Positions 8,128 through 17,088 of a stretch of 64,000 nucleotides of DNA are shown here, piece by piece. The notes beneath the pieces were generated by a model. That model was given only the letters and a program-made list of their open reading frames with translations, was not told the origin of the DNA and did not search any database. The position numbers and the translations under genes were made by a program. The stretch comes from Schauerella aestuarii (lineage in GTDB: Bacteria > Pseudomonadota > Gammaproteobacteria > Burkholderiales > Burkholderiaceae_B). Location of the stretch: positions 682,001 through 746,000 of the forward strand of contig NZ_SIZW01000043.1 in the NCBI RefSeq assembly GCF_009866805.1, given 5' to 3'. Every line of letters starts with the position of its first letter. Within the stretch, counting starts at the first letter, position 1.

Positions 8128-10221
8128 ATGACCCCTACGCCTGCGCCTTCCCAGCCTGCCACGCCCGATCCTTTGGACGAGCTCAATACCGCCCAACGCG
8201 ATGCCGTCGAGCACGGCATCGCCGATGGTATGCACACGCCGCTTTTGGTCATTGCCGGTGCCGGGTCCGGTAAAACCAACACACTGGCGCACCGTGTCGT
8301 GCACTTGATTCGCAATGGCGCGGATCCGCAGCGCATGCTGTTGTTGACGTTCTCGCGCCGCGCGGCGATGGAGATGGAGCGGCGGGTGGGTAGCGTGCTG
8401 CAGCGGGCGTTGGGGATGCGCAGTGGCTATGCGCCACCCTCATTGCCTTGGGCGGGCACTTTCCACAGCATTGGTGCGCGGCTGTTGCGTGACTGCGCGC
8501 CGCGCATCGGGCTCTCGGACACCTTCACGATTCTCGATCGAGGCGATGCCGAAGATATGATCGGGATGCTGCGTCACGAGTTGGGCTTCACGCAGAGCAA
8601 AACACGATTCCCGCTCAAGGGCACCTGCCTGTCGGTCTATTCGCGCGTGGTCAACAGTCAGGCCTCCCTGGCCGATGTGCTCAAGTCGTCTTTCCCATGG
8701 TGCGCGCAGTGGGAGGATCAGCTCAAGCAGCTGTTTCGCGCCTATATATTGGCCAAGCAAGACCAGCATGTGCTCGATTACGACGACCTGCTGCTCTATT
8801 GGGCCGAGATGATGGGGGATGCCGAGATTGCGCGCGATGTTGGCAATCGCTTCGATTACGTGCTGGTGGACGAATATCAAGACACCAACGTGCTGCAGGC
8901 GAAAGTGCTGCTGGCGATGAAGCCCACGGGGCAGGGCGTGACGGTGGTGGGTGACGACGCCCAGTCGATCTACTCGTTTCGCGCCGCCACGGTGCGCAAT
9001 ATTCTCGATTTTCCGCAGCATTTTTCGCAACCCGCGCGGGTGATCACGCTCGACCGAAATTATCGTTCCACGCAATCGATCCTGGATGCGTCGAACGCCG
9101 TGATCGGCCTGGCGCGCGAGCGCTTCGCCAAAAATCTGTGGACCGATCGGCCGTCGCCCCAGCGCCCGGCGCTGGTCACCGTGAGCGACGATGCAGGTCA
9201 GGCGCGATGGATCGCCGATCAAGTACTGGCCAATCGCGAGGCAGGGGCCACGCTCAAATCGCAGGCGGTGCTGTTTCGCACGTCCAGTCACAGCGCGGCG
9301 GTCGAGCTCGAACTTACCCGGCGCAATATCCCGTTCGTGAAGTTCGGCGGCTTGAAGTTTCTCGAGGCCGCACATATCAAGGATGTGCTGGCGGTATTGC
9401 GTTTTGCGCACAATCCACAGTCGCGTATCGCCGGCTTCCGCGTGGCGCAATTGATACCCGGGATCGGGCCGGCCACCGCAGGCAAGTTGATGGACACGCT
9501 GATGGGTTCGCGCGAGTCGTCCGAAGTGGTGAGCGCCTTCAAGCCTGCCGGCGCTTCGGCGGAAGACTGGGCGGCCTTTGCCGCGTGCTACGCCCAGTTG
9601 CGCGCGCCGGGATTGAGCTGGCCTGCCGACATCGATCTCACGATTGGCTGGTACGGCGCGCAGCTCGAGCGCCTGTATGACGATCATGCGGTGCGCCGTG
9701 CCGACCTCGATCAACTGGCGCGCATCGCCGCCAGTTATGGCACACGCGAGCGCTTCCTCACCGAACTCACGCTCGATCCGCCGGATGCCACCAGCGACGA
9801 ATCCGGCGTGCCGCTACGCGACGAGGACTACATGATCCTGTCGACGATCCATTCGGCCAAGGGGCAGGAATGGAAGGCGGTATATGTATTGAATGTGGTG
9901 GATGGCTGCATTCCGTCCGATATGGCCACCGGCAGCAGCGAGGAGATCGAGGAAGAGCGTCGTCTGCTGTACGTGGCGATGACGCGGGCCAAAGAGCAAT
10001 TGCAGTTGGTGGTGCCGCAACGGTTTTATGTGCATCAGCAAAGCGCCATGGGCGATCGCCACGTGTACGGCTCGCGCACCCGCTTCATTCCAGACAGCAT
10101 GCTGGCGCAGTTCGAGTTGCTCCCGAAGCCGCCCGCTCTGGGGCCATTGCCTCCCGCCGATCCGGCACTTGCCGAGAAGCGCATCGATATCGCCAGCCGC
10201 ATTCGGTCGATCTGGCAATAG
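8128..10221 (+). CDS. UvrD/Rep-family ATP-dependent DNA helicase
   Basis: A 697-residue superfamily-1A helicase that unwinds DNA with 3'-5' polarity in repair or replication. The Q-motif region is LNTAQRDAVEH (about 19-29), Walker A is AGAGSGKTNT with Lys49, and motif Ia is LLLTFSRRAAMEM. Walker B is VDEYQDTN (about 247-254), motif III is VVGDDAQSIYSFR, motif V is STIHSAKGQEW and motif VI is RLLYVAMTRAKEQL. It lacks the long C-terminal tail of UvrD proper. The start ATG 8128 has no Shine-Dalgarno sequence, and a -10-like TAAAAT ends 6 bp before it, so a leaderless message is possible. The LexA box directly upstream predicts DNA-damage induction. Confidence 0.93.
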   Translation: MTPTPAPSQPATPDPLDELNTAQRDAVEHGIADGMHTPLLVIAGAGSGKTNTLAHRVVHLIRNGADPQRMLLLTFSRRAAMEMERRVGSVLQRALGMRSGYAPPSLPWAGTFHSIGARLLRDCAPRIGLSDTFTILDRGDAEDMIGMLRHELGFTQSKTRFPLKGTCLSVYSRVVNSQASLADVLKSSFPWCAQWEDQLKQLFRAYILAKQDQHVLDYDDLLLYWAEMMGDAEIARDVGNRFDYVLVDEYQDTNVLQAKVLLAMKPTGQGVTVVGDDAQSIYSFRAATVRNILDFPQHFSQPARVITLDRNYRSTQSILDASNAVIGLARERFAKNLWTDRPSPQRPALVTVSDDAGQARWIADQVLANREAGATLKSQAVLFRTSSHSAAVELELTRRNIPFVKFGGLKFLEAAHIKDVLAVLRFAHNPQSRIAGFRVAQLIPGIGPATAGKLMDTLMGSRESSEVVSAFKPAGASAEDWAAFAACYAQLRAPGLSWPADIDLTIGWYGAQLERLYDDHAVRRADLDQLARIAASYGTRERFLTELTLDPPDATSDESGVPLRDEDYMILSTIHSAKGQEWKAVYVLNVVDGCIPSDMATGSSEEIEEERRLLYVAMTRAKEQLQLVVPQRFYVHQQSAMGDRHVYGSRTRFIPDSMLAQFELLPKPPALGPLPPADPALAEKRIDIASRIRSIWQ

Positions 10222-10264
10222 CGCACAGGCGGTTGTTGGGCGATGGTGCCGCGCGCGCCCAAAA

Positions 10265-10292
10265 AAAATGCCACCCCTAGGGGTGGCATTTT
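10265..10292. terminator. Bidirectional terminator, helicase / H1-like gene
   Basis: The palindrome ATGCCACCCC-TA-GGGGTGGCAT is flanked by A-runs on the left and TTTT on the right. It lies between two convergent genes and can serve both. Confidence 0.85.
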
Positions 10293-10351
10293 GCGCTTGA
10301 TGCACCAGCGTCATCGTTCAGACGGATAACCGCCTGCGAGACGCATGCCGA

Positions 10352-11431
10352 TCAACGGCGCGTGGCTTTTTTGGCCTGGGTCTTTTTGACCGTGGCTTTC
10401 TTGGCCGTCGACTTCGAGGCCGTCGACTTCTTGGCGGCTGCACGCGTCACCGGGGTCTTCTTGGTGGTGGCTTTCTTGGCGGTGGCTTTCTTGGGCGTCG
10501 ACTTGACGGCGCTTTTCTTTACGCTGGCTTTCTTGGCGACCGTTTTCTTGGCAGCAGCTTTTTTAGCCGGTGCTTTCTTGACGGCGGCTTTCTTGGCCGG
10601 TACTTTTTTCACGGCGACTTTTTTGGCGGCTTTCTTGGCTGCCTTTTTGACGGCTGTTTTGGCCGGCGCTTTCTTCACGGCAACTTTCTTGGCCGCCACT
10701 TTCTTGGCGGGTGCTTTCTTGGCAACCGCTTTCTTCGCCGTGGCTTTCTTGGCGACGGCTTTCTTTACCGTGGCTTTCTTGGCCGTTGCCGATTTGGCGG
10801 CAACTTTCTTGGTGGTGGCTTTCTTGGCGGTCGACTTGCTGGCGGCTTTCGTCGCGGCAGCTTTCTTCACGGTGGCCTTCTTGGCCGTCGATTTGGTCGC
10901 CGTCGCTTTCTTGGCGGTGGCCGGCTTGGCAGCCGCTTTCTTGGTCGTCGCTTTCTTCACGGCCTTGGTGGCGGTGGCCGTTTTCGCGGTCGACTTCTTG
11001 GCGACGGCTTTCTTGGCCGTTGCTTTCTTGGCGGGCGCGGTCGTCGCGGCGGCGGTGGTCGCGGCCGTCGACTTCTTGGCGGCAGGCTTCTTGGTCACGC
11101 GCTTGGCGGCTGCGGGCTTGGTTGCGGCGACAGGTGCGGCGGCAACGGCATCAGCGGCAACAGGTGCGGCCTTTTTGGCAGCCGGCTTGCGCGGGCTTTT
11201 CTTCGGGGTTTTGTTGGTGTCGGAATTCAAGGTCCAGTCCTTTTCGTCTTTGGCGGTGGAAGTGGGGGCATCTGCTTTTTCAGCGACGCTGGGCGGGATC
11301 GGATCGCTTGCCGGGAAGGATTGATCCAATGCCTCGTCGACGGCTTGTTGGTAAGTGGCCACCGGTTCCTTATTGGGCTCGGATGTGTGATCCGAAGCCG
11401 CGTCTGGCTTGTTGGGTGTTGTTGAGCCCAT
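10352..11431 (-). CDS. Histone H1-like, Ala/Lys-rich DNA-binding protein
   Basis: A 359-residue, extremely basic protein. The first 85 residues are acidic to neutral and include [18 protein letters not shown], a motif seen on its own in many small proteobacterial proteins. From about residue 90 to the end the chain is an imperfect repeat of short units such as [12 protein letters not shown] and KKAPAKKV, with Thr, Ser, Val and Pro between the lysines. This is the composition of bacterial H1-like proteins (HC2, BpH1), which bind and compact DNA through an unstructured basic tail. The start is ATG 11431 with GGAG nine bases upstream; a TTG at 11458 is also in frame. The repeat length in this type of gene often varies between strains. 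Confidence 0.85.
   Translation of the reverse strand: MGSTTPNKPDAASDHTSEPNKEPVATYQQAVDEALDQSFPASDPIPPSVAEKADAPTSTAKDEKDWTLNSDTNKTPKKSPRKPAAKKAAPVAADAVAAAPVAATKPAAAKRVTKKPAAKKSTAATTAAATTAPAKKATAKKAVAKKSTAKTATATKAVKKATTKKAAAKPATAKKATATKSTAKKATVKKAAATKAASKSTAKKATTKKVAAKSATAKKATVKKAVAKKATAKKAVAKKAPAKKVAAKKVAVKKAPAKTAVKKAAKKAAKKVAVKKVPAKKAAVKKAPAKKAAAKKTVAKKASVKKSAVKSTPKKATAKKATTKKTPVTRAAAKKSTASKSTAKKATVKKTQAKKATRR
10360..11200 (-). repeat. Degenerate repeats encoding Lys-Lys-Ala tails
   Basis: The plus strand shows dozens of variants of the unit GGCTTTCTTGGCGGT spaced by 12-30 bp. On the minus strand these encode Ala-Lys-Lys-Ala blocks of the H1-like protein. The units vary too much for a simple satellite but are prone to slippage and recombination. 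The opposite strand has a long open frame only because of this repeat. Confidence 0.75.
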
Positions 11432-11641
11432 GTGTTTATTCTCCGCTTTAGCGTTCAAGGTCTAGCGTGGTGCCGCGTAATACCGTGCTTTATAGCGCAA
11501 GTGTTATGTGAATGGTTCACGCTGACAAGGCAATCTGCAATTAAAGATCAACTAATTGATGTTTAGGAAGCGGTTCGTCGCGTGCACGCAGCAATCATGA
11601 TCTCAAAAACGAAGATGGTGTGAAAGCGCATGCACGCATGA

Positions 11642-12559
11642 TTATGTTTCGATTGGTGCCATCGGCAAATGAAGAGCGCTCATCAAGCGGCGTGCATCGC
11701 GCGGAGATTTCACCTTCAAATCGTTGTCGAAGTAGCAATAAACATCACGCGCATGATCGGCCGGAGGATGTGCGCCCACGCGGCTTCCGGGCAGCGGCGT
11801 GTCTTCGCCGCGCGACCATCCATATAACGTGTGCGCCCATGCGGCGATTGCGTCTTCCGTGTAGCCGCTGCTGTAAAGCGCGCTGTCGCCATGCAAACGC
11901 ACATAGGCGAAATCGGCGGTCGCAGCAGAAATGCGCGGCCACTTGCCGGCCGTGTCTGCCGTGACGATCGCAATGTTGTGGGCTTTCATCAGGTCGATGA
12001 ACGCCTCGCTCACAAAGCTTTCATGCCGCACTTCGATGGCGTGGCGCAATGGCATCGGCGCGTCGGCCGTCATCATCGCGCGGCCGTCCAGCCGATGGCT
12101 GTGCTTGTGGGCGAGCCGCTCGGCGGCCTCGGTATCGGCGGGCAACGCGCGCGCGAACGCTTCGAAGCGCGCCTGATCGAATGCCAGGCTCGGCGGAAAC
12201 TGCCACAGCACGGGTCCGAGTTTTTCCTTCAGCGCGAACAGCCCGGAGGCAAAGAAGTTGGCTAGCGGCTCTTCGATGTCGCGCAGCCGCCGGATGTGTG
12301 TGATGTAGCGCGGCGCTTTGACGCTGAACACAAAGCCGCTCGGCGTGGACGCGGCCCATGTCGCAAAGCGTTCCGGCGTTTGCAGACTGTAGAACGTGCC
12401 ATTGATTTCGATCGTGGGCAGCTGATGCGACGCGTACAGCAATTCGTCGGCTTGACGCAGATCGTCGGGATAGAAGGTGCCGCGCCATGGAGGATAGCGC
12501 CAGCCCGAGATGCCGATGCGCAGCGCGGTTGTGCGTGCAGGTGTGACGCTTGGCGCCAT
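11642..12559 (-). CDS. DUF72 domain protein (YecE-like), second copy
   Basis: A 305-residue DUF72 protein closer to the main YecE group than the copy at 6468-7463. It shows RIGISGWRYPPWRGTFYP near the start, IEINGTFYSLQ, FVFSVKAPRYITH, GPVLWQFPP, AIEVRHESF, FAYVRLHGD and YCYFDNDLK. The fold is a TIM barrel with a conserved pocket; no activity is established. The start is ATG 12559, with AGGA eight bases upstream. The frame extends to 12676, but the added residues are Arg-rich and unlike the family. It stands alone between the H1-like gene and the divergent corA. Confidence 0.9.
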   Translation of the reverse strand: MAPSVTPARTTALRIGISGWRYPPWRGTFYPDDLRQADELLYASHQLPTIEINGTFYSLQTPERFATWAASTPSGFVFSVKAPRYITHIRRLRDIEEPLANFFASGLFALKEKLGPVLWQFPPSLAFDQARFEAFARALPADTEAAERLAHKHSHRLDGRAMMTADAPMPLRHAIEVRHESFVSEAFIDLMKAHNIAIVTADTAGKWPRISAATADFAYVRLHGDSALYSSGYTEDAIAAWAHTLYGWSRGEDTPLPGSRVGAHPPADHARDVYCYFDNDLKVKSPRDARRLMSALHLPMAPIET

Positions 12560-12956
12560 GGCGAAGATCCTGTTTAGAGAGGTGCGGATGCGCGTTCGAA
12601 GGCGACGGCGTACCTGCGATCGCGAACGCGCCGTACTTCCTCGCCGCGCGACCCGATCCGGCGCAGCGTGCAGCAAGCGCAGTACCTACTCACCTCCAAG
12701 TCGCCGCGCGTGTGGCCGGAACACGACCGAGCGATCGATCGATCAAGGCAGCGACGTGCGATCGGCATCGACTGCAATGCCATATCGCAAACGCAGGTGC
12801 ATCTGCGAGCAATGCAGGCCCGCCGCATGCGGTGCGCGCGGTGACGCGTTCGACCCTTGATCGGGTGCGCATCGCGGGAGGCCGGTGATATCATCGGCGC
12901 GACATTTTGGGCGATGCGCTGCGGACCGCGCGAACCCGACAAGATATGAGGCAGCC
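12560..12956. other. Intergenic region without a recognised gene
   Basis: This 397-bp gap lies between two divergent genes. Several short frames cross it, but their products are Arg/Ala-rich and have no ribosome site. It contains a GATC-rich stretch near 12739-12770. It must hold the promoters of both flanking genes, but I could not place them with confidence. Confidence 0.4.
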
Positions 12957-14111
12957 ATGGCGAAAACCGAACGTCCGTTCGATGCGGACCCCGCCAAAGC
13001 GCAGAGCGAAGACGCGCAGGACGATACTTTCTCCGAGGATTTCACGGATGATCCTGGCACGAGCGACGAGATCGGGGTGCCGTCGGTAGCCGATACCGCG
13101 GCCACACCCGCGGCAGGCGATGCCTCCGCCGATCCCCATGGCGGCGCCGTCGTGGCATCGATTTGCTACGTGGACGGCAAGCGCGGGCAGGATGTGTCGA
13201 TCGACAATCTGCATGACGTCGTGTCGCGCCAGCATGGCCTGATCTGGTTGGGATTGAAAGATCCCGATCCAGAATTGCTCAAGCGTGTGAGCGCCGAACT
13301 GAATATTGGCTGTAAGGCAGAAGAGGAATTATTGGCACCGCATCGCCGGCCCAAGATCATCGACTTCGGCAACGCCGTATTGGTTGTGGCGATCACGGTG
13401 GAGGTGGGCAACGAACGTCCAATCTTCGGCGAAACGCAGATCCTGATCGGCAAAGGCTATTTGTTGACGGTGCGCCGCGGTGCGGTCTCCACGCATCGCG
13501 AACTGCGCGAGCGGCTGGAGAATGCGCCGGAATTGTTGGCGCGCGGCAGCGACTTCGTCGCGGCAGAACTGCTCGATTTGCTGGTCGACCGCTATGTGGC
13601 CGCGGCCACCAAGCTCGAACACGTGGTCGAAAACGCCGAGCAGAAACTATTGATTCGCGGTCAGAAAGATTCGGATGTGCGGCGCGTTTATCGTCAACGG
13701 CGCGATCTGCTGCGCATTCACGCCGCGATTTCGCCGCTGGCCGAGATCTGCCGGCGCCTGTCGCGGGTGGAGGTCTCGAACATCGATGTGCATGCGCGAC
13801 CCTACTTCGGCGAGGTCGCCGACCGCGTGGTGCGCGTGGATGAACTCATCAATTCGTTTCGTGAGGCGTTGGCGTTTGCGTTCGAAGCGAGTCTGATGAT
13901 CGGGCAATCGGCGCAAAACGACACAACCCGCAAGCTCGCGGCCTGGGCGGCCATCCTGGCCGTGCCCACGGCGATCGCGGGCATCTACGGCATGAACTTC
14001 GAACACATGCCCGAACTCAAATCGGTGTACGGCTATCCGGTCACGCTCGGCGTGATCGTGTCGGCCTGCAGTTTTCTCTATTGGCGTTTTCGTAAGACGG
14101 GGTGGCTTTGA
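12957..14111 (+). CDS. CorA-family divalent cation transporter
   Basis: A 384-residue CorA/ZntB-type channel subunit of the inner membrane, which forms pentamers that carry Mg2+ or another divalent metal. About 65 acidic residues come first, then a large cytoplasmic alpha/beta domain with a long helix. Two membrane helices follow near residues 325-345 and 357-377, with the signature Gly345-Met-Asn347 between them. The chain ends in WRFRKTGWL as in CorA. After GMN the sequence is FEHMPEL, a common loop. The start is ATG 12957, with GAGG about five bases upstream. It overlaps the next gene by 10 bp. The metal specificity cannot be decided from the sequence. Confidence 0.92.
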   Translation: MAKTERPFDADPAKAQSEDAQDDTFSEDFTDDPGTSDEIGVPSVADTAATPAAGDASADPHGGAVVASICYVDGKRGQDVSIDNLHDVVSRQHGLIWLGLKDPDPELLKRVSAELNIGCKAEEELLAPHRRPKIIDFGNAVLVVAITVEVGNERPIFGETQILIGKGYLLTVRRGAVSTHRELRERLENAPELLARGSDFVAAELLDLLVDRYVAAATKLEHVVENAEQKLLIRGQKDSDVRRVYRQRRDLLRIHAAISPLAEICRRLSRVEVSNIDVHARPYFGEVADRVVRVDELINSFREALAFAFEASLMIGQSAQNDTTRKLAAWAAILAVPTAIAGIYGMNFEHMPELKSVYGYPVTLGVIVSACSFLYWRFRKTGWL

Positions 14112-14788
14112 CGCGTCGCATCACCAGGCAGTTTCGCCAGCGTATGAAAAAGAAAGTAGCCGGCATCGTGATCGCCGGATTGGTGGCCGTGACCGGGTCG
14201 TTGGCCGCTTATTGGAATATCGATGTGTCGGCAATGGGGCCCAATGGCGTTCCGGCTGAGCATCGCGACACCGCCAATAAAGGGAGTGACGCGGCCCGCC
14301 GCACGGCCTCGGCGCCCGGTCGCGGCACCTATAGCGGTCGCGTCGTTCGCATTGCCGATGGCGACACGGTCACGTTCCTCACCGCCTCGGGTGAGCAGCT
14401 CAAGATCCGTCTGGACAGCATCGATGCGCCGGAGCAGGGCCACGGCAGCAAACAGCCGGGGCAGCCGTTCAGCAATGCATCGCAGGATCATCTGGGTCAG
14501 TGGTTGGCCGGTAAAACGATTACCGCGCGTTGCTACGACACCGATCAGTACAAGCGCAGCATCTGCGATCTGGTCGCGCCTGATGGCGATACCGCCAGCC
14601 GCGAGCAGGTGCGGGCGGGATTTGCCTGGGCCTACACTGCGCGCAAAGGCGAGTATCTGCGCGATAAGACGTTGCCCGGTTTGCAGTCCCAGGCAAGCGC
14701 TGCCCGCCGTGGATTGTGGGCCGAACGCGATCCCAAAGCCCCTTGGCAGTGGCGCTACGACTGCTGGCGCCAAGCCCAATGTGACTGA
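14102..14788 (+). CDS. Exported or membrane-anchored SNase-like nuclease
   Basis: A 228-residue thermonuclease-family protein. An N-terminal hydrophobic stretch follows basic residues (MKKKVAGIVIAGLVAV), so it is exported or anchored with the nuclease domain outside the cytoplasm. The SNase domain spans about 75-215, with RIADGDTVTF and IRLDSIDAPEQ at its beginning and a C-terminal ARRGLWAE motif. Family members cut DNA or RNA with Ca2+. The annotated start is GTG 14102, overlapping corA; ATG 14144, immediately before the KKK residues, is equally likely and fits a signal sequence better. Neither has a strong ribosome site. Confidence 0.85.
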   Translation: MALTRRITRQFRQRMKKKVAGIVIAGLVAVTGSLAAYWNIDVSAMGPNGVPAEHRDTANKGSDAARRTASAPGRGTYSGRVVRIADGDTVTFLTASGEQLKIRLDSIDAPEQGHGSKQPGQPFSNASQDHLGQWLAGKTITARCYDTDQYKRSICDLVAPDGDTASREQVRAGFAWAYTARKGEYLRDKTLPGLQSQASAARRGLWAERDPKAPWQWRYDCWRQAQCD

Positions 14789-14838
14789 TAAAAACGGCGT
14801 TTGCTATCCTTCCGTGGGCATTGCACGAAAGGTGGGTC

Positions 14839-17088
14839 ATGGGTTGGATCGTATGGTTGAGAAATACCGTGTTGGGAATCGCCGCCATGTCGGGTGCGGC
14901 GGGCCCTGCGACGGCGGCGAGTCCGATCAATAGTCCCTACGAAGCGGGGGCGGAATCGGGCAATACGTTGTTCGCGGCCTTTGCGGGCCGATCGCCCAAG
15001 TACCTCGATCCGGCGCAGTCGTATTCGGTGGACGAAACCACGTTCACCTACAACATATACGAACCGTTATATGGTTATGACTACCTGAAGCGACCCTATG
15101 TGCTGACGCCGCGCGGGGCGGCGGAAGTGTTGGCCCCGCGCTATGTGGACGCACAGGGACGCCCCTTGCCCGACGACGCGCCGGGCGACGCCATCGCCGA
15201 GAGTATCTACGACATCCCCATCCGCCGGGGCGTCCGGTTTCAGCCGCATCCGGCGTTTGCCACCAAGGCCGACGGCACGAGCACCTATTTTCCATTGGCG
15301 CCGGACGCCCTGAAAGATATCGTCGCGGTGCCCGATTTCAAGGAAACCGGAACCCGCGAACTGACGGCAGCCGATTATGCCTACGGCATCAAGCGCCTCG
15401 CCAGTCCGCGCGTCGCCTCGCCGATTTATTCGTTGATGGCCGATTACATCGTCGGCTTCGATGCGTACGGCGCTCAGCTCAAGCAGGTTGATGCCAAGCT
15501 GCGCGAAGGCGTGCCGCCGGGCGGCCGTGATCTGCCGTGGCTCGACTTGCGCGCAACCGACGTCCCGGGCATCGAGGCCGTCGACCCGCATACGCTGCGT
15601 ATCCGCATCAAAGGCAAGTATCCGCAATTCAAGTATTGGCTGGCGATGACCTTCGTGGCGCCGATTCCCTGGGAGGCCGATCGGTTCTACAGCCAACCCG
15701 GCATGGCCGCGCGTGACTTGTCGTTCAATACTTGGCCGGTTGGCACGGGCCCTTATATGTTGACGGAGTCGATTCAGAATCGCCGTCACGTCATGGAACG
15801 CAATCCCAATTTTCACGGCGAGCCGTATCCCTGCGAGGGCGAACCGGGCGATGCCGCCGCGGGCCTGCTCGCCGATTGCGGCAAGCCCACGCCGTTCATC
15901 GATCGGGCCGTGTTCAGCCTGGAAAAGGAAGCGATTCCGCTCTCGGGCAAGTTTTTGCAGGGCTACTATGATGTGCCGCAACTCGATCGCGGCGAATATG
16001 GCGTGAGCATGCGCGTGGCCGCGAGCGACTCGCCCCAGAAGGCGTCGCTCTATCAAGACCGCGGCATCGCGCTGCCCACGACGGTCGAGACGTCCAACTG
16101 GTACATGGGCTTCAACTGGAAAGACCCGGTGGTGGGGCAGGGCGACACCCCCGAGCAGCAGGAGAAAAACCGCAAGCTGCGTCAGGCCATCAGTATTGCG
16201 TTCAATTGGGACGAATACGTGGCGGTGTTCGAGAATAGTCAGGCCGAAGTGGCCCATGGCCCGGTGCCGCCAGGCGTGCTGGGTTACCAGCCGCCGCCCG
16301 CCGGCATGAATAAAACGGTGTATGACGACGTGGGTGGCCGGCCGCAACGCAAGTCGCTGGATGAAGCGCGCCGTCTGCTTGCCGAAGCGGGTTATCCCAG
16401 CGGCCGCGCCACCAAGACGGGCGCGCCCCTGGTGCTGCACTACGACTCGATGGTGGGGGCGGGTGCCGATCCCCGATTCGATTGGATGCGGCGGCAGCTT
16501 TCACGCATCGGCGTGCAACTCGACGTGCGCGCGACCGACTACAACCGATTTCAGGACAAGATGCGCCGCGGTGCGGCACAACTGTTCCTGTGGGGCTGGA
16601 AGGCCGATTATCCGGACGCCGAGAATTTTCTATTCTTGCTGTACGGCCCGAACGCCAAGGCCGATCACAACGGCGAAAACGCGTCCAACTATGCCAATCC
16701 CGAATACGACAAGCTGTTCGAGCGGATGAAAACATTGGATGACGGGCCGGAAAAAGAGCAGTTGATCCATCAGATGACGGCACTCGTGCAGCGTGATGCG
16801 CCGTGGATGTTCGGCTACTTTCCGTTCTCGGGCGGTGCCTATCATCAGTGGGTAGGCAATGCCAAGCCCACGCAGATGGTGCGCAATACCCTGCAGTACA
16901 TGAAGATCGATCCCGTTTTGCGCGACGCCAAGATCCGGGAATGGAACAACCCCATCTGGTGGCCGCTGATCGTGCTGGCGCTCGTTATTGCGCTGGCGAT
17001 TTTGCCCGCTTATGTCACCTACCGCCGGCGCAGCACGCGCACGGCTTTTGGCGCGGCGGCTCGCGCCAACGCGAAGGACTCCGCATGA
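14839..17088 (+). CDS. Peptide-type ABC transporter substrate-binding protein with C-terminal anchor
   Basis: A 749-residue family-5 solute-binding protein (SBP_bac_5). A signal sequence is followed by AGPATAAS, a likely cleavage site. The binding domain starts at KYLDPAQSYS and includes DETTFTYNIYEPLYGYDYL, NTWPVGTGPYML and, near the end, ANPEYDKLFERM. Unlike typical family members, it ends in a hydrophobic segment (IWWPLIVLALVIALAILPAY) followed by basic residues, so it should be tethered to the inner membrane. It is about 200 residues longer than DppA. The start is ATG 14839 (AAGG six bases upstream). Its stop overlaps the permease start (ATGA). The substrate is probably a peptide or similar oligomer, not determined. 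Confidence 0.9.
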   Translation: MGWIVWLRNTVLGIAAMSGAAGPATAASPINSPYEAGAESGNTLFAAFAGRSPKYLDPAQSYSVDETTFTYNIYEPLYGYDYLKRPYVLTPRGAAEVLAPRYVDAQGRPLPDDAPGDAIAESIYDIPIRRGVRFQPHPAFATKADGTSTYFPLAPDALKDIVAVPDFKETGTRELTAADYAYGIKRLASPRVASPIYSLMADYIVGFDAYGAQLKQVDAKLREGVPPGGRDLPWLDLRATDVPGIEAVDPHTLRIRIKGKYPQFKYWLAMTFVAPIPWEADRFYSQPGMAARDLSFNTWPVGTGPYMLTESIQNRRHVMERNPNFHGEPYPCEGEPGDAAAGLLADCGKPTPFIDRAVFSLEKEAIPLSGKFLQGYYDVPQLDRGEYGVSMRVAASDSPQKASLYQDRGIALPTTVETSNWYMGFNWKDPVVGQGDTPEQQEKNRKLRQAISIAFNWDEYVAVFENSQAEVAHGPVPPGVLGYQPPPAGMNKTVYDDVGGRPQRKSLDEARRLLAEAGYPSGRATKTGAPLVLHYDSMVGAGADPRFDWMRRQLSRIGVQLDVRATDYNRFQDKMRRGAAQLFLWGWKADYPDAENFLFLLYGPNAKADHNGENASNYANPEYDKLFERMKTLDDGPEKEQLIHQMTALVQRDAPWMFGYFPFSGGAYHQWVGNAKPTQMVRNTLQYMKIDPVLRDAKIREWNNPIWWPLIVLALVIALAILPAYVTYRRRSTRTAFGAAARANAKDSA

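Noticed and set aside
10362-11324. 320-codon frame on the plus strand opposite the H1-like gene
   Set aside because: Its Phe/Leu/Ala repeats are the mirror of the Lys/Ala repeats on the other strand and would make an implausible all-hydrophobic protein.
12560-12956. Mg2+-sensing riboswitch or small gene before corA
   Set aside because: No conserved riboswitch core or ribosome-site-supported frame could be recognised.
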